From positions 1 through 12,603 of the forward strand of contig JAKACS010000027.1 of assembly GCA_021821235.1 (NCBI GenBank): a DNA stretch of 12,603 nucleotides, written 5' to 3'. This document shows, in pieces, positions 6,390 to 12,603 of this stretch (its first letter is position 1; every line of letters begins with the position of its first letter). The DNA comes from Bacillota bacterium. Lineage in GTDB: Bacteria; Bacillota; Bacilli; Bacillales_B; DSM-18226. Below the pieces are notes generated by a model. That model was not told the origin of the DNA. It saw nothing but the letters and a program-made list of their open reading frames with translations, and made no database searches. The position numbers and the translations under genes were made by a program.

Positions 6390-7826
6390 ATGATGAAAAC
6401 AGGAAAAGGGGATTTGGCTGATCCGCAAACACTTAAGAGCCGCCTAAAATTGATTGCCCTTTTGGCGGTTCCAGCAGTCATTGAAAATTTTTTTCAAACG
6501 ATTCTCGGCTTTGTTGATACCTTTTTTGTTTCAAAAATCGGCTTGGCAGAAGTGTCTGCTGTCGGAGTAACCAATGCGCTGCTCGCCATTTATTTTGCTT
6601 TGTTTATGGCGATTGGCGTAGCCGCCAATGTTCGGATTGCGAATTTTCTTGGAGCGAATTTACCTGAAAAAGCGCGTCATATTTCTCAACAATCTATCCT
6701 CCTTGCCGTGTTGTTCGGCCTTTTTACGGGGGTTGTCACGTTGATATTTGCTGAGCCGCTGCTAAAACTGATGGGTATTAAAGATACCGTTCTCCAAGCT
6801 GGAGCACTGTATTTCAGGATTGTCGGTATTCCATCAATCTTTATGTCGTTAATGTTTGTTCTTAGTGCAATCTTAAGAGGTGCTGGTGATACCAAATCAC
6901 CTATGAAAGTCAGTATCGGCATCAATATCATTCATGCGTTTTTAGCTTATTTTCTTATATTTGGTTTTTTTTTCATTCCAAAACTTGGAATCGTTGGAGC
7001 TGCACTGGCGACGGTAATGGCTAGGCTTCTCGGCAGCATTGTACTGTTTTATTACCTGAAGCGATCGCCGTCCCTTTCGTTTAGAAAGGACTACTGGAAG
7101 CCTGATAAAGGGCATTTGCTCGAACTTTCTACACTTGGAGCACCTGCAGCGGGAGAACGTCTTGTAATGAGGGCTGGACAAATTGTTTATTTTGGCTTTA
7201 TCGTAGCGCTTGGAACGAAGGCATTTGCTGCCCACCAAATCGCTGGTAATATTGAAGTATTCTCCTATATGATCGGTTATGGTTTCGCCACAGCCGCCAC
7301 CATTCTTGTTGGTCAGAAAATTGGCGCCGGTAAATTTGATGAAGCGAAAGAGTATGCAAAGCTGTCGACATATTTATCTTTTGCAGCAATGAGCATTTTA
7401 GGTGCGCTGCTCTTTTTCTTAGGTGACTGGGCAGGGAGTTATTTTACAGATGATCAAATGGTGATTGGCAATATCGGTACAGCCTTAAAAATTTCAGGTG
7501 TTTTTCAGCCGTTTTTGGCAGTGCTACTCGTTTTAACTGGTGCATACCAGGGGGCAAACAATACAAAGTTTCCAATGTACCTTACTGGTGTTGGAATGTG
7601 GGCGATTCGGACAGTGCTTGTCTATTTGCTTGGAATTCGATGGGCATGGGGCTTAGCGGGTGTATGGCTTGCAATTGGCATTGATATTGCTATTCGCGCT
7701 GCCGTCCTTGTTGTCCAATTTCAAAGAGGAAAATGGATGGCTCTTGATAAAGCGCCAGAAGCGGAAAGTGAGTGTCATCCACAATCTTCAAAAGAAAATC
7801 GATCAGCTTGTGTAAATAATTATTAA
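6390..7826 (+). CDS. MATE family multidrug/Na+ or H+ antiporter
   Basis: The 478-aa protein has about 12 hydrophobic segments in two homologous halves, the layout of a MATE transporter, which exports cationic drugs or metabolites in exchange for Na+ or H+. Typical features are the first helix LAVPAVIENFF (25-35), VDTFFVSKIG, and ILRGAGDTKSP in the first half. The C-terminal tail is hydrophilic. The ATG at 6390 is chosen, because AGAAGG (6376-6381) is 8 nt upstream and the gene then begins 4 bp after the previous stop. A longer frame from 6327 would overlap that gene by 59 nt. The substrate is unknown. Close linkage to the His-containing gene suggests joint expression but not necessarily a shared pathway. 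Confidence 0.9.
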   Translation: MMKTGKGDLADPQTLKSRLKLIALLAVPAVIENFFQTILGFVDTFFVSKIGLAEVSAVGVTNALLAIYFALFMAIGVAANVRIANFLGANLPEKARHISQQSILLAVLFGLFTGVVTLIFAEPLLKLMGIKDTVLQAGALYFRIVGIPSIFMSLMFVLSAILRGAGDTKSPMKVSIGINIIHAFLAYFLIFGFFFIPKLGIVGAALATVMARLLGSIVLFYYLKRSPSLSFRKDYWKPDKGHLLELSTLGAPAAGERLVMRAGQIVYFGFIVALGTKAFAAHQIAGNIEVFSYMIGYGFATAATILVGQKIGAGKFDEAKEYAKLSTYLSFAAMSILGALLFFLGDWAGSYFTDDQMVIGNIGTALKISGVFQPFLAVLLVLTGAYQGANNTKFPMYLTGVGMWAIRTVLVYLLGIRWAWGLAGVWLAIGIDIAIRAAVLVVQFQRGKWMALDKAPEAESECHPQSSKENRSACVNNY

Positions 7827-7841
7827 TCAGTTACTATTTTA

Positions 7842-7876
7842 AACTAAAGAGCAGCCATTTCCGCTGCTCTTTAGTT
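7842..7876. terminator. Bidirectional terminator between convergent genes
   Basis: Arms 7842-7855 and 7863-7876 form a perfect 14-bp stem (AACTAAAGAGCAGC and its complement) with a 7-nt loop. The following plus-strand tract is GTTTACTT, only moderately T-rich; the minus side reads TTAAAATAG. It begins 2 nt beyond the stop codon of the minus-strand membrane protein gene and 15 nt past the MATE stop. Confidence 0.75.
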
Positions 7877-7878
7877 GT

Positions 7879-8472
7879 TTACTTCGTTTGGCTGGAAGGG
7901 TATATCATTTCAGCTGGTGTTTTGGTATCCGGCATGATCGGATTGTTGCTTGTTTGTGCCCCATATAAAAGATAGAAAGCAACTAGCAAAAGGGTAAAAA
8001 TCGGTTTTAAGAACCATTTTTTTGAGCGAATGGTTGAATCATTTTCAGATATATGTGGAACGATCAGGTAGAGAAGCAAACTGCTGACAGTCAATGTTAA
8101 AAATATTTTTACCATCGTTTCAGCTTGTGCGTCAGTGATCATCTCGCCTAGCATGGCTCCCATCATTGCGCCCATTATTCCAGCCATAAAACCTTCTAAC
8201 CATCCCATTATCCCAAAACCAATCGCACTAATAATTCCGCCAGTCATTCCAACGATGACGGAGATCAATGTTGATTGAAATAAATTACCGCTGAAAGCAG
8301 CCCCTAATAAAATACCAATCGTTAAGCCAATATTTGTTCCTAAACTCATTGGGATCATCATACTATGGGAATGTTTAAGCTTTTTCCTCATTTTAATAGA
8401 AAGAAACGAGGAAGCAATTAAAACGAAAGCAATCGTTAAGAACACAAAAGTTTGAAAAGAAGCCAAATGCAC
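7879..8472 (-). CDS. Gly/Met-rich polytopic membrane protein, unknown function
   Basis: I do not recognise this 197-aa protein. It has about six predicted membrane segments (near 5-25, 41-60, 65-85, 88-108, 118-138, 154-170). The middle ones are packed with Gly and Met and contain GxxxG-like spacing, which suits tight helix packing or channel-like assemblies. A cytosolic or loop motif HSHSMM (34-39) next to basic residues could bind a metal, but this is speculative. Three GTG codons lie in a row after AGGAGG (8483-8478). The first (8478) overlaps the ribosome binding site and the second is 2 nt from it, so the third, 8472, at 5-nt spacing, is the most likely start. It lies downstream of ctaA on the same strand but beyond a terminator, so it is probably separate. 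Confidence 0.7.
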   Translation of the reverse strand: MHLASFQTFVFLTIAFVLIASSFLSIKMRKKLKHSHSMMIPMSLGTNIGLTIGILLGAAFSGNLFQSTLISVIVGMTGGIISAIGFGIMGWLEGFMAGIMGAMMGAMLGEMITDAQAETMVKIFLTLTVSSLLLYLIVPHISENDSTIRSKKWFLKPIFTLLLVAFYLLYGAQTSNNPIMPDTKTPAEMIYPSSQTK

Positions 8473-8592
8473 CACCACCTCCTGATAGCTTATTCATATG
8501 ATGGCACTAATCTGTACATGCATAGAATATTTGCCAGCCTATTTATAATTGGATGGATTTTACATTTAGATTAAAAACGGTTAAGCAAAAAT

Positions 8593-8624
8593 AAAAAAAT
8601 CCTAAATATAAATTTAGGATTTTT
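8593..8624 (-). terminator. Intrinsic terminator of the cyo-ctaA operon
   Basis: On the minus strand a 13-bp AT-rich stem (8624-8612 with 8607-8595, loop of 4) is followed by a T-rich tract (TTTTTTTATTTTT across 8599-8587). Its 5' arm overlaps the ctaA stop codon at 8623-8625. The stem is AT-rich, so it may be leaky. Confidence 0.75.
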
Positions 8625-9492
8625 ATCTGCTTTGAAAACAGATGATACTTTGGGCTCCTACAAGCAAGGACAAAATGGAAACATGCAAAAGGACAGCACC
8701 AAGACTTAACTGTGTATAGATTAACAGTGCTCCGCTTAATGCTTGGAGGAGAATGAAGAAAATATTAATTTGGCTAATTCGATAAATATCAGGTCTTGAT
8801 GTCCGCGTTCTTTTGGCAAATCGATTGACCGCAATAAATAGGATAAGTAAACCAAGGGCAAATAACCGATGGGTAACATCAACCCAGAACGCATTTCCCA
8901 CTTCTGCCAGACTTTCTGTTGGAATCGGGAAGCCTCGAAAGGCTCCTCCGGCACCTGTTTTGGCAACATAGCCTCCAAAATAGATAGCCGCGTATAGAAA
9001 TACAAAAACAAACCAAGAAAAAAGGGTGAAAGAAGAAGGCAACTTTTCTAACCTTTGAATTTTTCTTTCCTCTACGTAAATGACATATGCAATATTAACC
9101 AATGCCGCAAAAGAAATAAGCGCAATACCCAAATGGGCTGCTAAAAGCATGGGAGAGAGCGGCATCAATACGGTTAATGCACCTAATGTTGATTCGCCGA
9201 GTATTCCCACAATCGCAAATAGCACAAGCCATTTAATTTTTTTTGTTTTATAACGGAACCAGGCAATTGCCGAAACGACAAATAGCATAATACTTGCAAG
9301 CCCAACAAAAATACGATGAGTATACTCGATAACGGAATGATAATCCGAAAAATCAGGAAGGAAGCTTCCATTGCACAAAGGATAACCACGCCCGCATCCT
9401 AAAGCCGAATTGGTCATCGTGTCAATAAATCCGAGAATATTTACCAAAAATATTGTTGCAGCCCCAGCAACAGCGAGCCAAAAATAGCGCAT
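8623..9492 (-). CDS. ctaA: Haem A synthase
   Basis: The 289-aa integral membrane protein should convert haem O to haem A. It has about eight hydrophobic segments in two related halves and the four conserved His ligands H59, H120, H208 and H270. It also has E56 before H59 and a Cys pair C33/C40 in the first extracytoplasmic loop, matching B. subtilis CtaA residues E57, H60, H123, H216, H278 and its Cys pair. ATG at 9492 is preferred to the longer frame from 9582, because GGAGG (9504-9500) lies 7 nt upstream; this site overlaps the cyoE stop TAG. Length is close to the 306 aa of B. subtilis CtaA. It is last in the operon, after haem O synthase, so its presence predicts an aa3-type or ao-type oxidase. 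Confidence 0.93.
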   Translation of the reverse strand: MRYFWLAVAGAATIFLVNILGFIDTMTNSALGCGRGYPLCNGSFLPDFSDYHSVIEYTHRIFVGLASIMLFVVSAIAWFRYKTKKIKWLVLFAIVGILGESTLGALTVLMPLSPMLLAAHLGIALISFAALVNIAYVIYVEERKIQRLEKLPSSFTLFSWFVFVFLYAAIYFGGYVAKTGAGGAFRGFPIPTESLAEVGNAFWVDVTHRLFALGLLILFIAVNRFAKRTRTSRPDIYRISQINIFFILLQALSGALLIYTQLSLGAVLLHVSILSLLVGAQSIICFQSR

Positions 9493-9503
9493 TCTGATGC
9501 CTC

Positions 9504-10418
9504 CTATAAGATGCCGGCAACCATAGCCGAAAACATCCCTAGAATATAAAATAAAGAACAAATAAATGTTCGTTTTGCCCAAATAAATTGATCATCTGCT
9601 TCTTTCCACATTTTCCATGTACAGTAGAGAAGGCCGCTATTAAAAAGAACAGCAAAAGCCAAATAAATAAAATTAAAATGTCCGCTTACAAACAGGGTTA
9701 CAGAACAGGCGAAAAGCAGCAACATATAAACTAAGCTTTGGAATTTAGTTGACCTTGCACCTTTTACAACCGGCATCATTGGAATGCCTGCTTTTGTGTA
9801 TTCATCATTTTTGTACAAAGCAAGAGCCCAAGAATGCGGGGGAGTCCATAAAAAAACGACCATGAACATTAACAGCGCGGTGACATTTAAACTTCCAGTG
9901 ACCGATGCCCACCCGATTAAAATTGGAAATGCTCCAGCTCCGCCTCCAATGACAATGTTTAACGGTGTTCGGCGTTTTAACCACATCGTGTAGACAACCG
10001 CATAATATAAATAGCCTGTTGCATTTAAAAAAGCGGTAAGAGGGTTTACAAAAGCGAAGGCAATGACAATCGACAAGATCCCCAGAATGATCCCAAACCG
10101 TAAAACAGACTGAGGTTCGATCATTCCTGTTGGAATAGGGCGTTTGGCTGTCCGTTCCATTATTCCATCAATATCGCGATCATACCACATATTGATAGCG
10201 GCAGATCCGCCTGCGGACAATGAAGCACTTAAAAGCATGAAAAACATAGTAGAAATGGTAGGAATCCCTTTTTCCGCAACAATAGCGGCACAAAGAGAGG
10301 TGAACACAAGCATCACCAATATCTTTGGCTTTGTAACTTCGATATATGTGGAAACGAGTTGAGTTAATTGTTGTAACTGAGAGGGTGATTCCTGGCGAAC
10401 TTCATTTAAAACTGACAC
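9504..10418 (-). CDS. cyoE: Protohaem IX farnesyltransferase (haem O synthase)
   Basis: This about 304-aa UbiA-type membrane prenyltransferase adds a farnesyl group to haem B, giving haem O. It has about nine membrane segments and the Mg/diphosphate motif NxxxDxxxD with the NMWYDRDID form (76-84). A second motif, YKNDEYTKAGIPMMPVV, follows WTPPHSWALAL. That WTPPH form resembles proteobacterial CyoE/CtaB more than the WQIPH form of B. subtilis CtaB, judged from memory. GTG at 10418 is chosen, with the AAAAAAGGAG site at 10438-10429 (10-nt spacing); TTG at 10442 would overlap the site and TTG at 10427 is only 1 nt past it. The gene follows cyoD after a 152-nt gap with hairpins and precedes ctaA, whose ribosome binding site overlaps its stop. 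Confidence 0.93.
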   Translation of the reverse strand: MSVLNEVRQESPSQLQQLTQLVSTYIEVTKPKILVMLVFTSLCAAIVAEKGIPTISTMFFMLLSASLSAGGSAAINMWYDRDIDGIMERTAKRPIPTGMIEPQSVLRFGIILGILSIVIAFAFVNPLTAFLNATGYLYYAVVYTMWLKRRTPLNIVIGGGAGAFPILIGWASVTGSLNVTALLMFMVVFLWTPPHSWALALYKNDEYTKAGIPMMPVVKGARSTKFQSLVYMLLLFACSVTLFVSGHFNFIYLAFAVLFNSGLLYCTWKMWKEADDQFIWAKRTFICSLFYILGMFSAMVAGIL

Positions 10419-10437
10419 AGAACTCAAACTCCTTTTT

Positions 10438-10455
10438 TGCAAATCGAAATTTGCA
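10438..10455 (-). repeat. Small hairpin at the cyoE ribosome binding site
   Basis: TGCAAAT (10438-10444) and ATTTGCA (10449-10455) form a perfect 7-bp stem. On the minus-strand transcript the loop is UUCG, a stable tetraloop. Its 3' side touches the AAAAAAGGAG ribosome binding site. It could modulate cyoE translation; the stem is AT-rich, so the effect may be small. Confidence 0.5.
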
Positions 10456-10522
10456 TAAATTCAATCATGCCACCAATACTTTTCTTAAAAACTCGTCAGC
10501 CGGCATGTTTTTATGAACTTCA

Positions 10523-10554
10523 GCGCCCAGCGAGTAGGAAACTTCGCTGGGCGC
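10523..10554. repeat. GC-rich 11-bp hairpin between cyoD and cyoE
   Basis: GCGCCCAGCGA (10523-10533) and TCGCTGGGCGC (10544-10554) are perfect complements with a 10-nt loop. No U-tract follows on the minus strand, so it is not a standard terminator. It sits 17 nt after the cyoD stop. Plausible roles are an RNA processing or stability element that sets different levels of oxidase subunits and haem synthases, or partial attenuation. Confidence 0.6.
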
Positions 10555-10570
10555 CAAGGATCTCGAAACT

Positions 10571-10870
10571 TTATTGTACTTGAGAATTAAATGTCATAAT
10601 CCAAATAGCTCCAATGATAATCGTCAAAGCAAAGACAAGTCCTAAGATTAAGGCCATTGCATTGTATCTTGGGCCTTCCCCGTCACGAATATGCATGAAG
10701 AAAAAGAGCTGAATCACAAATTGCAGCGCAGCAGCGGCAACAATGCTAACCAAGGTTGCAGTTTTCGAGAGTAAATGCTCTAAAACGAGAACGAGTGGAA
10801 TGATGGTTAACACAATTGAAAGGATAAAGCCGATCAAGTATGCCTTTATTGAACCATGTTGTTCATGCAT
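10571..10870 (-). CDS. cyoD: Cytochrome o/aa3 quinol oxidase subunit IV
   Basis: This 99-aa protein with three membrane segments fits subunit IV of the haem-copper quinol oxidases. Its start, HGSIKAYLIGFILSIVLTIIP, closely recalls E. coli CyoD ([21 protein letters not shown]) and it also has FMHI and GAIWIM where CyoD has FLHM and GSIWIM (all from memory). Function of this small subunit is assembly or stability rather than catalysis. The ATG immediately follows the cyoC stop codon (TAA at 10873-10871), and the ribosome binding site GGGGGTGAT lies in the last codons of cyoC, indicating translational coupling. A gap with hairpins separates it from cyoE. Confidence 0.88.
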   Translation of the reverse strand: MHEQHGSIKAYLIGFILSIVLTIIPLVLVLEHLLSKTATLVSIVAAAALQFVIQLFFFMHIRDGEGPRYNAMALILGLVFALTIIIGAIWIMTFNSQVQ

Positions 10871-11482
10871 TTACATCACCCCCATTAAATAAACGATCGT
10901 GAAGATGAAAATCCAGACAGCGTCCAGAAAGTGCCAATATAGGCTGATGATCGTAACTTTTCTTTTCGTAACAGCCGTGATGCCTCTTTTTGAAAGTTGA
11001 ACAATCAATCCGATCATCCAAAGAATTCCAAATGAAACGTGAAGACCGTGTGTACCAACAAGCGAAAAGAAAGAGGTTAGAAAAGCACTTTTCGTAATTG
11101 TTGCACCATCAGCAACCATCCGCGTGAATTCACTAATTTCTAGGCCTACAAACACTGCTCCAAGTGCAGCAGTAACAACCAGCCAAGAAATAAGTCCTTT
11201 TTTATCATTTTTATGCATTGAGAGAACGGCTAAACCGCTCGTAAATGAACTAATCAATAAAATAAACGTTTCAATTACGAAAGTAGGGATTTCGAATTCT
11301 TTTGCCGTAAATCCGCCGTTTGTATGGGTGCGTAAAACTGAATAGGCCGCAAACAATGTCGCAAACAATAAAACGTCGGTAACAAGGAAGATCCAAAATC
11401 CTAAAATTTTTAATCCTTCCTGATCAACGTGACCATGATCATGACCATGGCCAGTAACATGAGCAGAAGCGCTTTGTTGCAT
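10871..11482 (-). CDS. cyoC: Cytochrome o/aa3 quinol oxidase subunit III
   Basis: The 203-aa protein has an N-terminal His-rich stretch (HGHDHGH at 11-17) and about five membrane segments. It lacks the first two helices of the mitochondrial-type subunit III, as usual for quinol oxidases. LGFWIFLVTD, ETFILLISSFTSG, GTHGLHVSFGILWM and YWHFLDAVWIFIFTIVYLMG match the subunit III family and resemble CyoC more than CtaE, by recall. Subunit III supports proton uptake and stability of the oxidase. AAAGGGGG (11498-11491) overlaps the preceding subunit I stop codon and is 8 nt from the ATG. The ATG of cyoD follows its stop directly. These tight spacings argue for one operon and coupled translation. Confidence 0.93.
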   Translation of the reverse strand: MQQSASAHVTGHGHDHGHVDQEGLKILGFWIFLVTDVLLFATLFAAYSVLRTHTNGGFTAKEFEIPTFVIETFILLISSFTSGLAVLSMHKNDKKGLISWLVVTAALGAVFVGLEISEFTRMVADGATITKSAFLTSFFSLVGTHGLHVSFGILWMIGLIVQLSKRGITAVTKRKVTIISLYWHFLDAVWIFIFTIVYLMGVM

Positions 11483-11496
11483 GTTTTATACCCCCT

Positions 11497-12603
11497 TTAA
11501 GCATTCTTTCCAACAGAAATATAACGTCCAAGTGCTTTTTCGGTACTGATCACTTCATCAACCGGAATGTAATAGTCAGTATCATATTGGAAGGAACGAA
11601 CGAACAGCGTTACCGCTACCCCGATTAAACCGGCAATTCCCATCCAAATCCATTCAAACGTAAAGCCAAAGCCGGCAATAAACCAGAATACAGACATGAT
11701 GAAAGGGACACCCGTATTTTTCGGCATATGAATTGGCTCGTATTGAACTGGCTCTTGTTCAAATGTTCCTGCTTTGACTTCTTCTTTATGGTACCACCAA
11801 GCATCACGGCCTTTTACTTTCGGTAAAAGAGCAAAGTTGTAGACAGGTGGCGGAGAAGGTATTGACCACTCTAATGTGCGGCCATCCCAAGCATCTCCAG
11901 TAATATCGCGTTCCCCGTGTTTAATACTGTATAGAATTTGCCACACTTGGAAGACAAATCCAATACCCATTAAGAATGCCCCAATTGATGAGATTAAGTT
12001 AAGCGGCGCCCAGCCCATATCCCATCCCATTGTTTGGTTGTATGTGTATATTCTTCGTGTCATTCCCATGAAGCCAAGAGCATATTGAGGCATGAAAGTT
12101 ACATAGAAACCAATTTGCCATAGCCAGAATGCCCATTTGCCAAGGCGGTCATTTAATTTAAATCCGAAAAGTTTTGGCCACCAGTAGTAAAGGCCAGCAA
12201 GATATCCGAATACAACACCACCGATTAATACTTGGTGGAAGTGGGCAATTAAGAAATAGCTATTATGGTACTGATAGTCTGCAGGAGCAGCCGCAAGCAT
12301 TACCCCAGTAGCACCACCGACCAGAAAGGTTGGAATAAACGCATTAAACCAAAGCAATGGCTGTGTTACGCGAATTCGCCCGCGATACATCGTAAACAGC
12401 CAGTTAAATACTTTAACCCCTGTCGGGATCGCAATGATCATTGTTGCAATCGCAAAGACAATGTTAACATCGGCACCAGCACCCATGGTAAAGAAGTGGT
12501 GTGCCCATGTGAAGTAAGAAACAACACTAATGGCAATCATTGAGAATACCATCGAACTGTAACCGAAAATACGTTTTCTTGAGAATGTAGCAACAATCTC
12601 AGA
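11497..12603 (-). CDS. cyoB: Cytochrome o/aa3 quinol oxidase subunit I, 5' truncated by window
   Basis: The frame runs off the right edge, so only the C-terminal 368 residues are visible. They match haem-copper oxidase subunit I: SEIVATFSRKR near the edge, the CuB pair H35/H36 in WAHHFFTMG, the K-channel lysine K64 in IPTGVKVFNW, and haem ligands H121/H123 in IAHFHQV (fragment numbering). It ends with TGDAWDGRTLEW, SPPPVYNFA and IHMPKN, sequences I associate with quinol oxidases (CyoB/QoxB). Using quinol rather than cytochrome c is an inference, as subunit II is outside the window. The catalytic reaction is quinol oxidation with O2 reduction to water and proton pumping across the cytoplasmic membrane. 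The subunit III gene follows 14 nt after its stop. Confidence 0.93.
   Translation of the reverse strand, partial: SEIVATFSRKRIFGYSSMVFSMIAISVVSYFTWAHHFFTMGAGADVNIVFAIATMIIAIPTGVKVFNWLFTMYRGRIRVTQPLLWFNAFIPTFLVGGATGVMLAAAPADYQYHNSYFLIAHFHQVLIGGVVFGYLAGLYYWWPKLFGFKLNDRLGKWAFWLWQIGFYVTFMPQYALGFMGMTRRIYTYNQTMGWDMGWAPLNLISSIGAFLMGIGFVFQVWQILYSIKHGERDITGDAWDGRTLEWSIPSPPPVYNFALLPKVKGRDAWWYHKEEVKAGTFEQEPVQYEPIHMPKNTGVPFIMSVFWFIAGFGFTFEWIWMGIAGLIGVAVTLFVRSFQYDTDYYIPVDEVISTEKALGRYISVGKNA

Noticed and set aside
9493..9582. A longer start for ctaA at 9582
   Set aside because: It would overlap the end of cyoE by 79 nt, whereas ATG 9492 has GGAGG at 7-nt spacing and gives the usual CtaA N-terminus.
10419..10442. 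TTG start of cyoE at 10442
   Set aside because: The ribosome binding site lies inside this extension; GTG at 10418 is the one correctly spaced from it.
10523..10554. GC-rich hairpin as an intrinsic terminator of the oxidase genes
   Set aside because: Neither strand has a T-run after the stem, and the operon continues with haem genes that belong functionally with it.
1..12603. CRISPR array, tRNA, rRNA, IS element, T-box or S-box riboswitch
   Set aside because: No regularly spaced repeats, no cloverleaf, no transposase, and no T-box AGGGTGGNACCGCG or clear S-box core was seen by eye.

Overview
The window looks like a chromosomal segment of an AT-rich, low-GC Gram-positive bacterium, most likely a Bacillaceae member. 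The evidence is strong AGGAGG-type ribosome binding sites, frequent GTG and TTG starts, hairpin-plus-T-run terminators, an ECF SigW-like promoter, and protein families typical of the group. No phage, insertion sequence, CRISPR array, tRNA or rRNA was seen. Most genes are recognisable housekeeping, stress or respiratory genes, and I find no clear evidence of a wholly new system. The odd points are in gene arrangement, domain fusions, promoters and small unrecognised genes.

Layout. (1) 1-1127: a stand-alone fumarylacetoacetate hydrolase-family gene behind a sigma-A-like promoter that overlaps a perfect 15-bp palindrome, ending in a strong terminator. (2) 1156-2634, minus strand: a TerD/zinc-ribbon/TerB-like fusion protein read from a near-perfect SigW-type promoter. 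(3) 2694-3788, plus strand: a cysteine synthase (cysK-type) with a forced TTG start, followed by two tandem terminator-like hairpins. (4) 3988-5497: a 37-codon acidic small ORF, then glgC (ADP-glucose pyrophosphorylase) without the other glg genes, then a terminator. (5) 5621-7876: a two-domain, histidine-containing YtkA/FixH-like protein and, 4 bp later, a MATE efflux transporter; they appear co-transcribed and share a hairpin terminator with the convergent gene beyond. (6) 7879-8472, minus: a Gly/Met-rich membrane protein of unknown function. (7) 8595-12603, minus: the 3' part of a haem-copper quinol oxidase operon in the order cyoB (truncated by the window edge), cyoC, cyoD, cyoE/ctaB, ctaA.

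How genes work together. In the respiratory operon, subunits I, III and IV of the terminal oxidase are followed by haem O synthase (CyoE/CtaB) and haem A synthase (CtaA), so the operon carries both the enzyme and the pathway making its haem cofactor. The order cyoBCDE is the one familiar from E. coli cyoABCDE, with ctaA added; it differs from the ctaA / ctaBCDEFG layout of Bacillus subtilis. Subunit III, subunit IV and the haem O synthase also resemble the Cyo-type proteins more than the B. subtilis Cta proteins. Elsewhere the genes are mostly independent transcription units separated by intrinsic terminators.
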